In this document: piece after piece, positions 43,701 to 52,831 of the stretch
Layout of the letters: each line of letters begins with the position of its first letter
How positions within the stretch are numbered: position 1 is the first letter of the stretch
Assembly (NCBI RefSeq): GCF_019097595.1
Contig: NC_080731.1
Span: forward strand, 7,045,571 to 7,109,570
DNA: 64,000 nt
DNA from: Hemibagrus wyckioides
Taxonomy: Eukaryota; Chordata; Actinopteri; Siluriformes; Bagridae
Direction: 5' to 3'
The notes under the pieces: generated by a model
Seen by the model: the letters and a program-made list of their open reading frames with translations, nothing else
Databases searched by the model: none
Told to the model about the DNA's origin: nothing
Made by a program: the position numbers and the translations under genes

Positions 43701-46700
43701 GATGAAGTCCAGTTGTCCTGACCTTATTGCAACGGCAGTGACATCAATTGCCAGGAGTAACACAGCAGGTTCGCCCTTCACACAAGAGAGAATATAATGA
43801 TGAAGTGACAGGTAATATTACACCCACACTTACATAAATAACATGAACGATAAGTAAATAAACAACAATTAGCTTCTAGAACTTTCAGTACTTTAAAAAT
43901 ACTCATATATTGGTATTCATGGACTAAAAACATATTTGATTGACTTAAAATAGCAGGTTCTACTTTTAGGTGCCCAAAATAAATTTACATTTATTAAATT
44001 CTTTGTTTAAATCACTCTTGTTGCCTGATGCATGTGTGTATATCATGCTTTGCTTCCACAGTTTTGTATTATTTACCCATTTCCTAAGTAAATAAAAAAG
44101 TATATTTCTTAATTTTCATCAGGAATTTATTAAAGATATCTTCTTTTCTAGATCTAGATTTGTAGAATAAACATATATTGGGAAATATAGTTAATAAAAA
44201 AAATTGGGAATAATTATTTAAAAAATTATATAGTTATTAATATAATTTTTAATTTAATAATTAATAATTACTAAACTAAATTATTTGAAGAAATAAAGAA
44301 ACAAGACGTGTAATTACTTATCAGAAACATAAGGTATATTACATTCTGTTATTAAATAAAAATGAATTCAGAACAATAAAATTCATTATATATTCAATTT
44401 TAAAGAAACCTCACATCCTTATAGACAATACAATAAAATGAACAAATTTATAATACTTTTACTTTTGGCGTTTCCAGGATCTCATATGAACCCAGACTGA
44501 GCTCTGGCCTCTTCTCCCGGTCGACTCGTAGCCCCTTGTTTGTAGGTTGATATGACTGCCATGGTACTGAGATAGCAAGAGAGAGAGAAAATGGTGCTGA
44601 TACTTTCTTAAATGGCTGAAATGTAATCATGTACATCTGATTTATTCTGACCTTCTGTGAGTTTGCCGCAGAAAGGACAGTAGAAGCGTTGCCCACAGTC
44701 CTGCCAGCTCATAGCAGGACTCATGAAGGCACCACACACACCACAGCCCTTAACACATTCCCCTGTGTTACACACTGGCACTGGTCTCTGCACACACACA
44801 CACACACACAAAAAAAACAACACACACCCACACATGGCAAATTTCACATTTCTGGAAGTATTGCACAGAGTTAGATCTAAATCACTACTCAACATTCCCA
44901 AATCATTTACATTTACAGAGCTGTAGACTCTACAAAATGTGTGAGTAAAAAGTAGTAAGGTTATGTTCAGACAGCTTTTCCAAATTCTGGATGTTTCCAA
45001 ATAAACATATGGGAGAACCGTATATTAGACTGAATATTTGGGCAACTATGGCCTTGATTTGAGCTTTGTGGATTTGTTATTATATCTAAACGCACCGTCC
45101 ACTTTATTAGGAACACCTGTACACCATCTCATTCATGTGTTCAGCCAATCATGTTGCAGCATCACAATGCAGAAAGTCATGTAGACACAGGTCTAGAGCT
45201 TCAGTTAGTGTTCTCATTAAACATCAGAGTTCAGACAAATAAGTGTGAAAAAAGAACACCGAGTGAGCAACAGTTCTGCGGGTGAAAACACCCCGTTGAT
45301 AAGAAAGGTCAGAGGAAAATGGCCAGAAGGTTTCGAGCTGCCAAGAAGGATATAATAACTCATATGATCACACTGAACAACTGTGGTGAGCAGAAAAGCA
45401 TCTCAAAACATCAAACCTTGAGAAACCAGGTTCCACTCTTGTCAGCCAAGAACAGGAATCTGAGGCTATTATGGCTACACACTCACCCAAACAGGACACT
45501 TAAAGATTACTGGAAAATCAATTACCGTTTCTTATTTCCAGTCTCCATTTAAATTGGCTGATTGAATAAATGAGTAGACGTAAATCTAGACCATAAAAGT
45601 GCACACATACACACCTCTTCATTCTCAGGTCTGGCCAGGGGGCAGAGAATTGCCCCCAGTGGCAGGTGGCTCTGCTGTGCGGACTGGGCCTCGATGGGAA
45701 AGCTGTAGGACGTGCAGCGAATAAATCGAGCAGTTGCGTTACCTACATACATTGAAAAGAAAACGAAAATCAGCCAAAAACCATATAAAATCCATATACG
45801 GATCAAATTACAATATGCCACTGTGACATCATACTATCATACTATTATGTATGGCTGCGTGCAATACCTCTGTCCTCCAGTGTGCAGGAAGTGCTGGAGA
45901 GAGGGGGAACAGAGGACTGGGGCTCAGATGCAAATATTTTCCCCTCCCACTGAGCCCTGTCCTCGCTCATTACCTGCACCTAAAGCGAGAAAGACGAACC
46001 AAAGCAGTGTTAATAATTCAATCTAGCAAGGCAATCCATTACAATTTAATGCAACATTATCAAGCAGATGAAATTGGATAATTCATTACTAGACACTTAC
46101 GGCACTGGGTAGTAGCTGAGGGTCTAAACCATAGCGGGACTCTGATTTAGGACTGGATATAGGACTAGTCTGTGGGGGCAACACAGAGATCACTACTGTA
46201 TATGTAGCAGCAAGATAATACAGCTATTCATCCTTTTTTTATACCTCTTATCCTACATAGGGTCACAGGGAGCCGATCACCGTGGACCTAGGGGAAAGGT
46301 GGGGGACACCCTGGATAGGGTGGCGCTCATATTGGTAAAATAATAAACATTTAAGGAATGAAAAAATAGTCCCGACAGGAGAGCTTGAAGATCTTCACAG
46401 CTCTAGGATCCTGAACTCAAGATACTGTCTGTGTCCAAGTAAGTTTTCTGCTTTCACTGGACCGTTCAAAACATGCCTTTAACACTCGATGCAAGTTGGG
46501 AACACAACAATGGGATGGCAATCTATCACAAAATACCACATTCGCCCATCCATTTTCTGTACTGCTTATCCTACACAGGGTCACGAGGAACCTGGAGCTA
46601 ATCCCAGTGGACCTCTGGGGCAGACAAGGCAGGGGCATCCTGGACAAGGCCCCAACTCATTCCAGGGCACAATCACACACACTCACCCAACTATGCACAC

Positions 46701-47449
46701 ACTAAGGACAATTTAGTTATGTCAATCAGCCAACAATGCATGGAGAAAACCGGAGTACCCAGAGGAAACCCCCAAAGCATGAGGAGATCATTTACACACC
46801 TCCTCGCAATACCCCAACCCTGGAGGTGCATGGAAAATGTGATAACACCCCCCAATGTCAAAATTCAATCAATTAATATTGTTTTAGCACCTTAACACAA
46901 GTCTGTTGATGTTTGATTATTTCTTGCCTCATGATTCCCATAAAGATAAGACATTCTTGCATATAAATGATGAATGTGACAGTAAAAACTGATTGATGTA
47001 CTCGGCTCTCACCGGTTGTGAGTTGATTCCCTGTAGTGACGTCTGTGCTGGGCTTCTGGCATCAGGGACAGGTTTATACACACCTACATCCAGAGCAGTG
47101 CATACATTTAAAAGTGATCAAACACAGGCAATATCAAACAAGCCAACTGTATGTGCATGACAGGAAAAGAAATGAAGTGGCACGCACCATTACAGTTTGG
47201 TTGTAGGGGGGACCAGTACTCCATCACCGGCTGCGAATAGTCCGAGTTCACTGCATTGCCCAGCATTGCTGTAGGACCCATAACAGCTGGTCCGTTCTGA
47301 GGTGCACAGTTTGGGTGTAGGTGATAACCAGATGGAGGAGAAAGTGCAGTAGGAGAGCAAGCTGGAGACGTGATTCCACCCCAACCGTTCCAGCCCTCCC
47401 ATGTCTGCTGCTGGTATCCATAACCAGGGTCAGAAGCAGGGATCTCCAT
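34558..47449 (-). CDS. Sec24C/D-family COPII coat protein, 20 coding exons, predicted 880 aa
   Basis: Sec24 subunits of the COPII coat select cargo at ER exit sites. Coding exons (minus): 47188-47449, 47013-47083, 46101-46169, 45868-45973, 45615-45742, 44652-44787, 44463-44566, 43663-43775, 43395-43574, 43209-43302, 41237-41341, 40986-41141, 39934-40030, 39558-39706, 38606-38744, 38348-38469, 37923-38102, 35835-36032, 35664-35753, 34558-34701. Phases close throughout. Domains in order: a Pro/Gln/Gly-rich N-terminus (1-145), ARFIRCTSYSFP (about 172-183), a zinc finger with Cys 227, 230, 249 and 252, RPELSLGSYEIL, a trunk from GEPAVLLLAIDVT (293), a helical region with LPVYINSLRKSEVLLPG, a gelsolin-like LYLLYSPLTLILWVG, and a C-terminus with LLVEDRSPNGGASYADFLFH. 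The order and motifs match Sec24C/D rather than A/B. It is shorter than SEC24C/D (over 1000 aa), mainly at the N-terminus. The ATG at 47449 has an in-frame stop upstream in the same exon. Confidence 0.93.
34866..34922 (-). mobile_element. Short tRNA-like SINE remnant
   Basis: The minus strand contains CCCGGGTTCGAGTCCCAGGC, a tRNA B box with a matching T-arm, preceded by CTCATCTCTGCAT. There is no full cloverleaf, so it is read as a SINE head remnant rather than a tRNA gene. Confidence 0.35.
35043..35275 (-). mobile_element. Internally deleted RTE/BovB-type LINE fragment in a sec24-like intron
   Basis: On the minus strand a 5' part (GGAAGGGCATCTGGCATAAA) is joined within 60 bp to a 3' part (CCACTATGGCGACCCTAAAC). 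The same two ends flank the copy at 53345-53757. It has no coding capacity. Confidence 0.6.
35664..36032 (-). CDS. sec24-like gelsolin-like domain exons (35835-36032 and 35664-35753)
   Basis: They encode DRLYLLYSPLTLILWVGSQV and LFNTASFLSLTSGE, then IKPPVLETPLSVSLQKLIST. This matches the family gelsolin-like fold (YLLENGLNLFLWVG...), followed by the terminal helix. Confidence 0.9.
36610..36848 (+). mobile_element. tRNA-derived SINE (second family) in a sec24-like intron
   Basis: The head is GGTGGCTCAAGTGGTTAAGG, with B box GGGTTCAAGCCCC, then CCACTGTTGGGCCCTTGAGC, and tail AAAAGAATTTCACTGTGCTG ending in a short A-rich motif. It is well preserved, so probably a fairly recent insertion. Confidence 0.8.
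38311..38341. repeat. GT microsatellite next to a sec24-like exon
   Basis: (GT)n lies just downstream (minus strand) of the 38348-38469 exon, with (CA)n at 38473-38498 just upstream of the same exon. The exon is thus bracketed by complementary dinucleotide tracts. Confidence 0.85.
40172..40215. repeat. (TATC)n / (CATC)n microsatellite
   Basis: Tetranucleotide repeats change from TATC to CATC midway. They lie in an intron of the sec24-like gene. Confidence 0.9.
41396..43160. repeat. 36-bp minisatellite filling a sec24-like intron
   Basis: The unit reads like GTCAGTCTGAGTACAGGAGG followed by CATGGCCTGTGTTCTT. Alternating variants make 72-bp dimers: the string GTTCTTGTCATTCTC recurs at 41951, 42023, 42095, 42239, 42311, 42383, 42527 and 42671, in steps of 72 or 144. 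Because 36 is divisible by three, frames of up to 478 codons stay open on both strands. They are repeat artefacts between exons 43209-43302 and 41237-41341. Confidence 0.93.
43395..43775 (-). CDS. sec24-like trunk-domain exons (43663-43775 and 43395-43574)
   Basis: The two exons encode the vWA-like trunk: GEPAVLLLAIDVTAVAIRSG and, after an intron, ESNPRVGLITYDRRIHLYDL and PHMMVLTDTDELELPVWEG. In Sec24 this part contacts Sec23. Pairing ESNPRVGLITYD with the family IRVGFVTYN and MMVLTDTDE with MMVVSDV is straightforward. Confidence 0.92.
43776..44462. other. AT-rich sec24-like intron
   Basis: The stretch 44100-44460 is strongly AT-rich with TTAATAATTAA-type runs. No repeat family or coding sequence was recognised. 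Confidence 0.6.
44652..44787 (-). CDS. sec24-like zinc finger exon
   Basis: This 136-nt exon encodes the CxxC...CxxC zinc finger: CGVCGAFMSPAMSWQDCGQR then FYCPFCGKLTE. It corresponds to the zinc ribbon of Sec24C/D. An extra cysteine pair upstream (VCNTGEC) is not the usual ligand set. Confidence 0.93.
45086..45525 (+). mobile_element. Tc1-like remnant (family C) in a sec24-like intron
   Basis: It begins GTCCACTTTATTAGGAACAC and contains AGCCAATCATGTTGCAGCAT and GGTTCCACTCTTGTCAGCCA, transposase text with deletions. The right end is missing. Confidence 0.7.
46240..46325 (+). mobile_element. Family E dispersed repeat, short fragment
   Basis: CTCTTATCCTACATAGGGTC continues to GACACCCTGGATAGGGTGG. 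It matches the 5' part of the copies at 25105 and 46545. Confidence 0.6.
46545..46840 (+). mobile_element. Family E dispersed repeat in a sec24-like intron
   Basis: It contains CTTATCCTACACAGGGTCAC, GACAATTTAGTTATGTCAAT, GAGAAAACCGGAGTACCCAG and AACCCTGGAGGTGC. It is nearly full length compared with the copy at 25105. Confidence 0.7.
47188..47449 (-). CDS. sec24-like first coding exon (Pro/Gln/Tyr-rich N-terminus)
   Basis: It encodes MEIPASDPGYGYQQQTWEGW and a further 67 residues rich in Pro, Gly, Asn and Ser, typical of the disordered Sec24 N-terminus. The acceptor TTTTGCAG is at about 47503, and the 5' part of the exon contains an in-frame TAA. The start codon choice is therefore fixed within this exon. 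Confidence 0.85.
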
Positions 47450-47688
47450 TCTCTTCAGACCAGTTTACAGTGTCATTACAACAACATGGATGAGAACAGG
47501 TTCTGCAAAATAAAGCCACTTGATTACTACAGTGTTTTACCTGCAGGCTATAGTGATGTGCTGGACAGTCTGATCTCAGAGAACCGTTGATGGTCCAGGA
47601 TCATGGAACTTGATGAAGGCTGATCATCTGACAGTACTGATAGGTTACATATACTCGTATGGAAATAAATGACATATTAAAGAGTCAC

Positions 47689-47768
47689 CTGGTTGGATGT
47701 CGCGCCATCAGCTGATTCTGTGTCGGAGGCTGATGATACGTGCCGTCTGCGCCATTTGTGCTCTTATG
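47689..47768 (-). other. Probable non-coding 5' exon of the sec24-like gene
   Basis: On the minus strand a block ending in CCAACCAG precedes a GTGACT donor. A TTATCTAAG acceptor-like string bounds it upstream. Its ATGs do not join the main frame, so it would be 5' UTR. Confidence 0.4.
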
Positions 47769-47859
47769 CTTAGATAAAAAAGAAAAAGATCAGTGTATTT
47801 TCACAACATCAGCCTCTTCTGGTCAGAGTGTAGTGGTTAGTCTTATTCAGTAGCTTGGT

Positions 47860-47960
47860 GTGGTGACTGAATGAACGGCCATTTTCCGGTTTGCTTTCTC
47901 AGCTCCCTGATGCACGCCTAGCTCGCGTAGAGAGAATAATGCAATGGTGAATCACTCGGG
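47860..47960 (-). promoter_or_regulatory. Candidate sec24-like promoter
   Basis: CGGCCATTTTCCGGTTTG (about 47875-47892) combines a YY1-like GGCCATTTT and an ETS-like CCGGAA on the minus strand. This combination is common at TATA-less housekeeping promoters. It lies just upstream of the probable 5' exon. Confidence 0.35.
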
Positions 47961-48536
47961 AGTCGACTCTTTTGAACAACTGAACATCACCTTTCATCAT
48001 TCTTTATTTTTTTTTTCAGCAGCATCCGCGAGAACATTAAAGCAATACGAGAATAAAGTTACTGAACCTTCGGAAATCCCCCCTTTTCTATTAGAAATTT
48101 GGAATAATTACATTTAAATACGTTTAAAGAGCAAATGCTACAAAAATGGTTTTCTGTTTTCTCTAGGGATTCAGAATAATGGAATGGCCAAATTCAGGGT
48201 TTTTTTTAAATTTATTTTTATTTAAAGAACAAGGATTCAAAAGGAAATCATTTCCTGGATACAATGAATCAAAAGAATCAAATTGTGCGTAATTCAATTC
48301 ATTTTCCGCGCGTGTTTAAATGAATCGATTCGATTCGATTCAGTTGGGTATGTCGTCACTTACGTTAACAAACAAGAGCAATTATTAAAAGGGATACACC
48401 TACGATATTAAAGTTTAATCAGTTTGAGATAAAGGATTTTTAACAGCGAAACACAGACAGTTACAAACGTTTGATCAAGTCTGATAAAGATAATAAAGTG
48501 CAAGAAATTAAAGAGCTGATTCTGAAAATGTTGATT

Positions 48537-49347
48537 TTCAGGGGTTGGGCTTGTTCCCTTAGTTCCAGTGAAAGGAACTCTTAATGCTTCAGCTTCATAC
48601 CAAGATATTTTGGACAATTTCATGCTCCCATCTTTGTGGGAACAGTTTGGGGATGACCCCTTCCTGGTCCAACATGACTGCACACCAGTGCACAAAGCAA
48701 GGTCCATAAAGACATGGATGAGCGAGTTTGGTGTGGAGGAACTTCACAGAGTCCTGACCTCAACCCAATAGAACACCTTTGGGATGAATTAGAGCGGAGA
48801 CTGCGATCCAGGTCAAAACTGTGACGTCTGCCTTTACATGCGCATGAATGTAATATGAAGTTGTCCTGCCCTTTGCAGCTATAACAGCTTCAGCTCTTCA
48901 GGAAAGACTTTCCACGAGGTTTAGGAGTGTGTTTATGGGAATTTTTGACCATTCCTCTAGAAGCGCATTTGTGAGGTCAGGCACTGATGTTGGATGAGAA
49001 GGTCTGGCTCACAGTCTCCGCTCTAATTCATCCCAAAGGTGTTCTATCAGGTTGAGGTCAGGACTCTGTGCAAGCCAGACAGGTTCCTCCACACCAAACT
49101 CACTCATCCATGTCTTCATGGTCCTTGCTTTGTGCACTGGTGTACAGTCATGTTGGAACAGGAAGGGGTCATCCCCAAACTGTTCCCACAAAGTTGGGAG
49201 CATGAAATTGTCCAAAATGTCTTGGTATGCTGAAGCATTAAGAGTTCCTTTCACTGGAACTAAGGGGCCAAGCCCAACCGCTGAAAATCAACACCTGAAT
49301 TCAGTAATTTGGAGTGGTGTCCCAAAACCTTCCGGCAATATAGTGTA
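48537..49347. mobile_element. Tc1-like family B: second inverted (foldback) pair
   Basis: A truncated plus-oriented copy (48537-48820; FGDDPFLVQHDCTPVHKARS) abuts a minus-oriented, nearly complete copy (48826-49347; HDCTPVHKARTMKTWMSEFG and then SPDLNLIEHLWDELERRL). The minus copy keeps both the HD and the EHLWDELE catalytic strings but lacks the N-terminal DNA-binding half. Confidence 0.83.
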
Positions 49348-49639
49348 GCTTAATAGATTAATGAAAAAACAATAGCATCGGTGAATAAAATCCTCAGAAT
49401 CAGAATCAGAATAGTTATCAAAATAATATGTTGTAAATAGTTTTGATGTTAAATACTATTTTTTTGTATCTGTTTTCTTGTTAATAAATTAACATCACAA
49501 TTAAAATGTAAATCATTTAATTATTTATCATTTTTGTGTTATATTGTATTCATTGTCCATAATAAAGCCCTGCAGCATCCCTGACACTGAGACGCTGCTG
49601 TACTCAGGATGAACACTAGATGTCAGTATTGTCGGTTTA

Positions 49640-49742
49640 GTGTACCGCTGATATCGTGACTTCCGGTGTAGAATAAGAAGCGGCGCGCCCTCGTGTTGAA
49701 GAGGAATCAAAACATCGTAGAAGTTTATTTTTTAACAAGCAG
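49640..49742 (+). promoter_or_regulatory. ttf1: Candidate ttf1 promoter and non-coding first exon
   Basis: CGTGACTTCCGGTGTAG (49655-49671) holds an ETS-type ACTTCCGG and is followed by CpG-rich CGGCGCGCCC. About 70 nt downstream AACAAGCAG is followed by GTAAAT, a good donor. A TTTTCTCATAG acceptor at 51678 precedes the ttf1 start. Together they suggest a 5' UTR exon spliced over about 1.9 kb. Confidence 0.45.
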
Positions 49743-50001
49743 GTAAATTATATCGTGTATATTATGAGAGTCTGCACATGAAATGTTGACATATGCTATT
49801 TAGTGTTTGCCGTGTTGTGCTTTTGAGCTGCTCATGTGCATACGTAGTTAAGGAGCTAAAATCAATGTTAAAGTTTGATCAAGACACAGAGAATGATATG
49901 AAGTTACATGTGGCTGATTTTACTGTCAGATAACAGCCAGTTGATGATGGAAATAAAATCGTGGACAGATTCGGTGAAAGCTGCGATATAAGTATATACA
50001 T

Positions 50002-51002
50002 TATATTGTCAGAAGTTTTGGGACACCACTCCAAATCATTGTATTCAGGGGTTGGGCTCGGCCCCTTAGTTCCAGTGAAAGGAACTCTTAATGCTTCAGC
50101 ATACCAAGACATTTTGGACAATTTCATGCTCCCAACTTTGTGGGAACAGTTTGGGGATGACCCCTTCCTGTTCCAACATGACTGTACACCAGTGCACAAA
50201 GCAAGGTCCATGAAGACATGGATGACAGAGTCTGGTGTGGAGGAACTTCACAGAGTCCTGACCTCAACCTGATAGAACACCATTGGGATGAATTAGAGCG
50301 GAGACTGTGAGCCAGACCTTCTCGTCCATCATCAGTGCCTGACCTCACAAATGCACTTCTAGAGGAATGGTCAAAAATTCCCATAAACACACTTCTAAAT
50401 CTTGTGGAAAGCCTTCCCAGAAGAGTTGAAGTTGTTATATCTGGAAATGGCGGGACAACTCCATATTAAACCCTACAGATCAAGAATGGGATGCAATCAA
50501 AGTTTATGTGCATGTAAAGGCAGACAGAAAGAGGTAAAGAAGCGAGTGCAGGCAGGTTGGAATGGGTGGAGAAAGTTGGGTCGGGAGTTCTGTGTGAGAA
50601 AAAAATATCGGCGAGAATCAAAGGGAAGGTGTACAGGACAGTGGTGGACAGGTTTAGGAACGAGTACATCAGAGGGACAGCTCATGTTGGACATTTGGTG
50701 GACAGAGTTAGGGAGGCCAGATTAAGATGGTTTGGACATGTTCAGAGGAGGGAGAGTGAGTATATTGGTAGGAGAATGTTGGACATGGAGCTGCCAGGCA
50801 AGAGGCAAAGAGGAAGGCCAAAGAGGAGGTATATGGATGTAATAAATGAGGATATGAAGCTACTGGGTGTAAGTGTTGAGGATGCAGAAGATAGGGATAG
50901 GTGGAGAGAGATGATTCGCCGTGGCGACCCCTAAAGGGAAAAGACAAAAGAAGAAGAAGTGCATGTAAAGGCAGATGTCCCAAAACTTTTGGCAATATAC
51001 CA
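50002..51002 (+). mobile_element. Tc1-like family B copy, interrupted by a LINE fragment
   Basis: The left end is near ATATTGTCAGAAGTTTTGGG, and transposase text (HDCTPVHKARSMKTWMTE) runs to 50524. The element resumes at 50959 and ends CCCAAAACTTTTGGCAATAT. The 434 bp between are the RTE insertion, which is flanked by a direct repeat of Tc1 sequence. Confidence 0.85.
50525..50958 (+). mobile_element. RTE/BovB-type LINE 3' end inserted into the Tc1 copy
   Basis: It encodes the C-terminal end of an RTE-type reverse transcriptase protein ([56 protein letters not shown]), then AAAGGGAAAAGACAAAAGAA and an AAG-repeat tail. The 17-bp target duplication GTGCATGTAAAGGCAGA is at 50508-50524 and 50959-50975. 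It is 5'-truncated. Confidence 0.88.
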
Positions 51003-51248
51003 TGTTGTAAGAGTGTACCTAATAAACTGGCATTTTAGTTTAAACACTGCATAAAATATGATATGAAGTACTGTTGTAGGAAAGTAATCATCGGTGAAGC
51101 GGCTTTGTCGTGTATAAAGTTGACAAACTGCGATTTTTTTTATTTCTTTTTGAACTGTACTTTAAAAAAATAATAATTTAAAGTACTTTTAATGTTAATA
51201 ATACTTTTAATGTTGTGTAGCATCCCTGAGTTGTTACATCCTGTTATC

Positions 51249-51250
51249 GG

Positions 51251-51326
<76 letters not shown>
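51249..51326. repeat. (GATA)n microsatellite
   Basis: About 19 GATA units in the proposed first intron of ttf1. Confidence 0.95.
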
Positions 51327-51732
51327 CTTTATTCATCACAAAGGTAATATTATGTTAGGAGCTGTAAACAGCCGTTCCGTCAGAAGCCGTTTTTGTTTTT
51401 TATCTTTTGAGGTTAGAAGAAACTTTTGGAACTGGTGACTCCTTCCATAAATGTCCTCACAGAATAATTCACAGTATCAGTAATTGTTTGTTTTCTTCAT
51501 TAAGCATTAACCATGTTAAGTCCCTGTGTAAGTTATTACTACAGAAATAATAACATACTATAACAAGTGATTTAAATGATTATTACAGGCAGAGCCACAT
51601 GTTCAACACCAGTCAGATTTGAGAATTTAAACTGTTTTATTGTGTGAATCATATTGCTTACATTTTATTTTCTCATAGATGAGACACAAACATGCTGAAA
51701 CCTGAATAAAGAGTCCGGTTCAACTTAAGAAG

Positions 51733-52831
51733 ATGGGCAAAAACAAGGAAGAGAAGAAACGGAAAAGTGGTGTTTTTTTAGAAACCGCTCCTGTCTGTCC
51801 TCCTGTCTATGAAAATCTTCAAAAAGATCACTTGCAAACAACTTCTCACAATGAAAGTCCCATAAAAGACATTTCAGTGAGTTTGGAAAGTTCTTTAGAA
51901 AAGCCTAAGAAAAAGAAGCATAAGAGGAAACATTTGTCGGAGCAACAAGCCGAGAACGAGCGTTCCACAGAGCAGCATGCTGAGGTTCACCAGGATGACA
52001 CGGAGAAAAAGAAGAAGAAAAAGAAATTAAGGACTGAGGATGTAAGTCATGCTGAAGACACCAACAACGTGGATTTAGAGCTGGCTAGAAGTACAGAAGA
52101 TCCACAGAGAAAAAAGAAAAAGAGAGAAAAGACAAAGGAAGTGAACGAAGCTGAAGAATTGGAGATGCAAAGCAACGAAACGAGAGAAGAAGCGTCAACA
52201 GCACACAATGAGGATTTAGAGACCTCTAGAAGTACAGAAGAACCTCAGAGAAAAAAGAAAAAGAGAGAAAAGACAAAGGAAGTGAACGAAGCTGAAGAAT
52301 TGGAGATGCAAAGCAACGAAACGAGAGAAGAAGCGTCAACAGCACACAATGAGGATTTAGAGACCTCTAGAAGTACAGAAGAACCTCAGAGAAAAAAGAA
52401 AAAGAGAGAAAAGACAAAGGAAGCGAACAAAGCTGGAGAGTTAGAGACGCAAAGCAACGAAACGACTGAAGAAGCATCGCCGAAGAAGAAGAAGAAACTG
52501 AAAGAGTCAAATGAGAATATAGAAGAAAAAAGAATAAAGACAGAGGAAGTCGGTTTAACAGTGGACTCAGAGAGACAAAGCAATGAATTGAAAAAGAAGA
52601 AGAAGAAGAAAAATAAATCCGTAGAGAAAGAGCGTAAGAAGGTGCAGTCCGTGTCCACGACAAAAGAGACTCAGACTAGTCAAGATGACAAGAAAGAGTT
52701 GACCGAGATCGATGCGAAACTTTTGAACGAGCTGAAAGAATTCATTCCCGATATCGAGTCAAAGGAGCTGGTGAGAATCAACAAAATGATTAAATACGAC
52801 TTGCCGAGATTCAAGGAATTCAAAGAACAGG
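51733..52831 (+). CDS. ttf1: ttf1 exon 1: Lys/Glu-rich N-terminal region with three repeats
   Basis: It encodes residues 1-366. Basic runs such as KKKKHKRK and [10 protein letters not shown] are likely nuclear/nucleolar localisation signals. A 47-residue unit (start DLE, core [20 protein letters not shown]) occurs at residues 114-160, 161-207 and 208-254, the third copy being more diverged. The exon ends with [18 protein letters not shown]. The donor is GTAAGG. Confidence 0.92.

Noticed and set aside
52367..52663. Antisense Ser/Phe-rich frames opposite ttf1 exon 1
   Set aside because: They are the complement of the Lys/Glu-rich coding repeats and carry no independent support.
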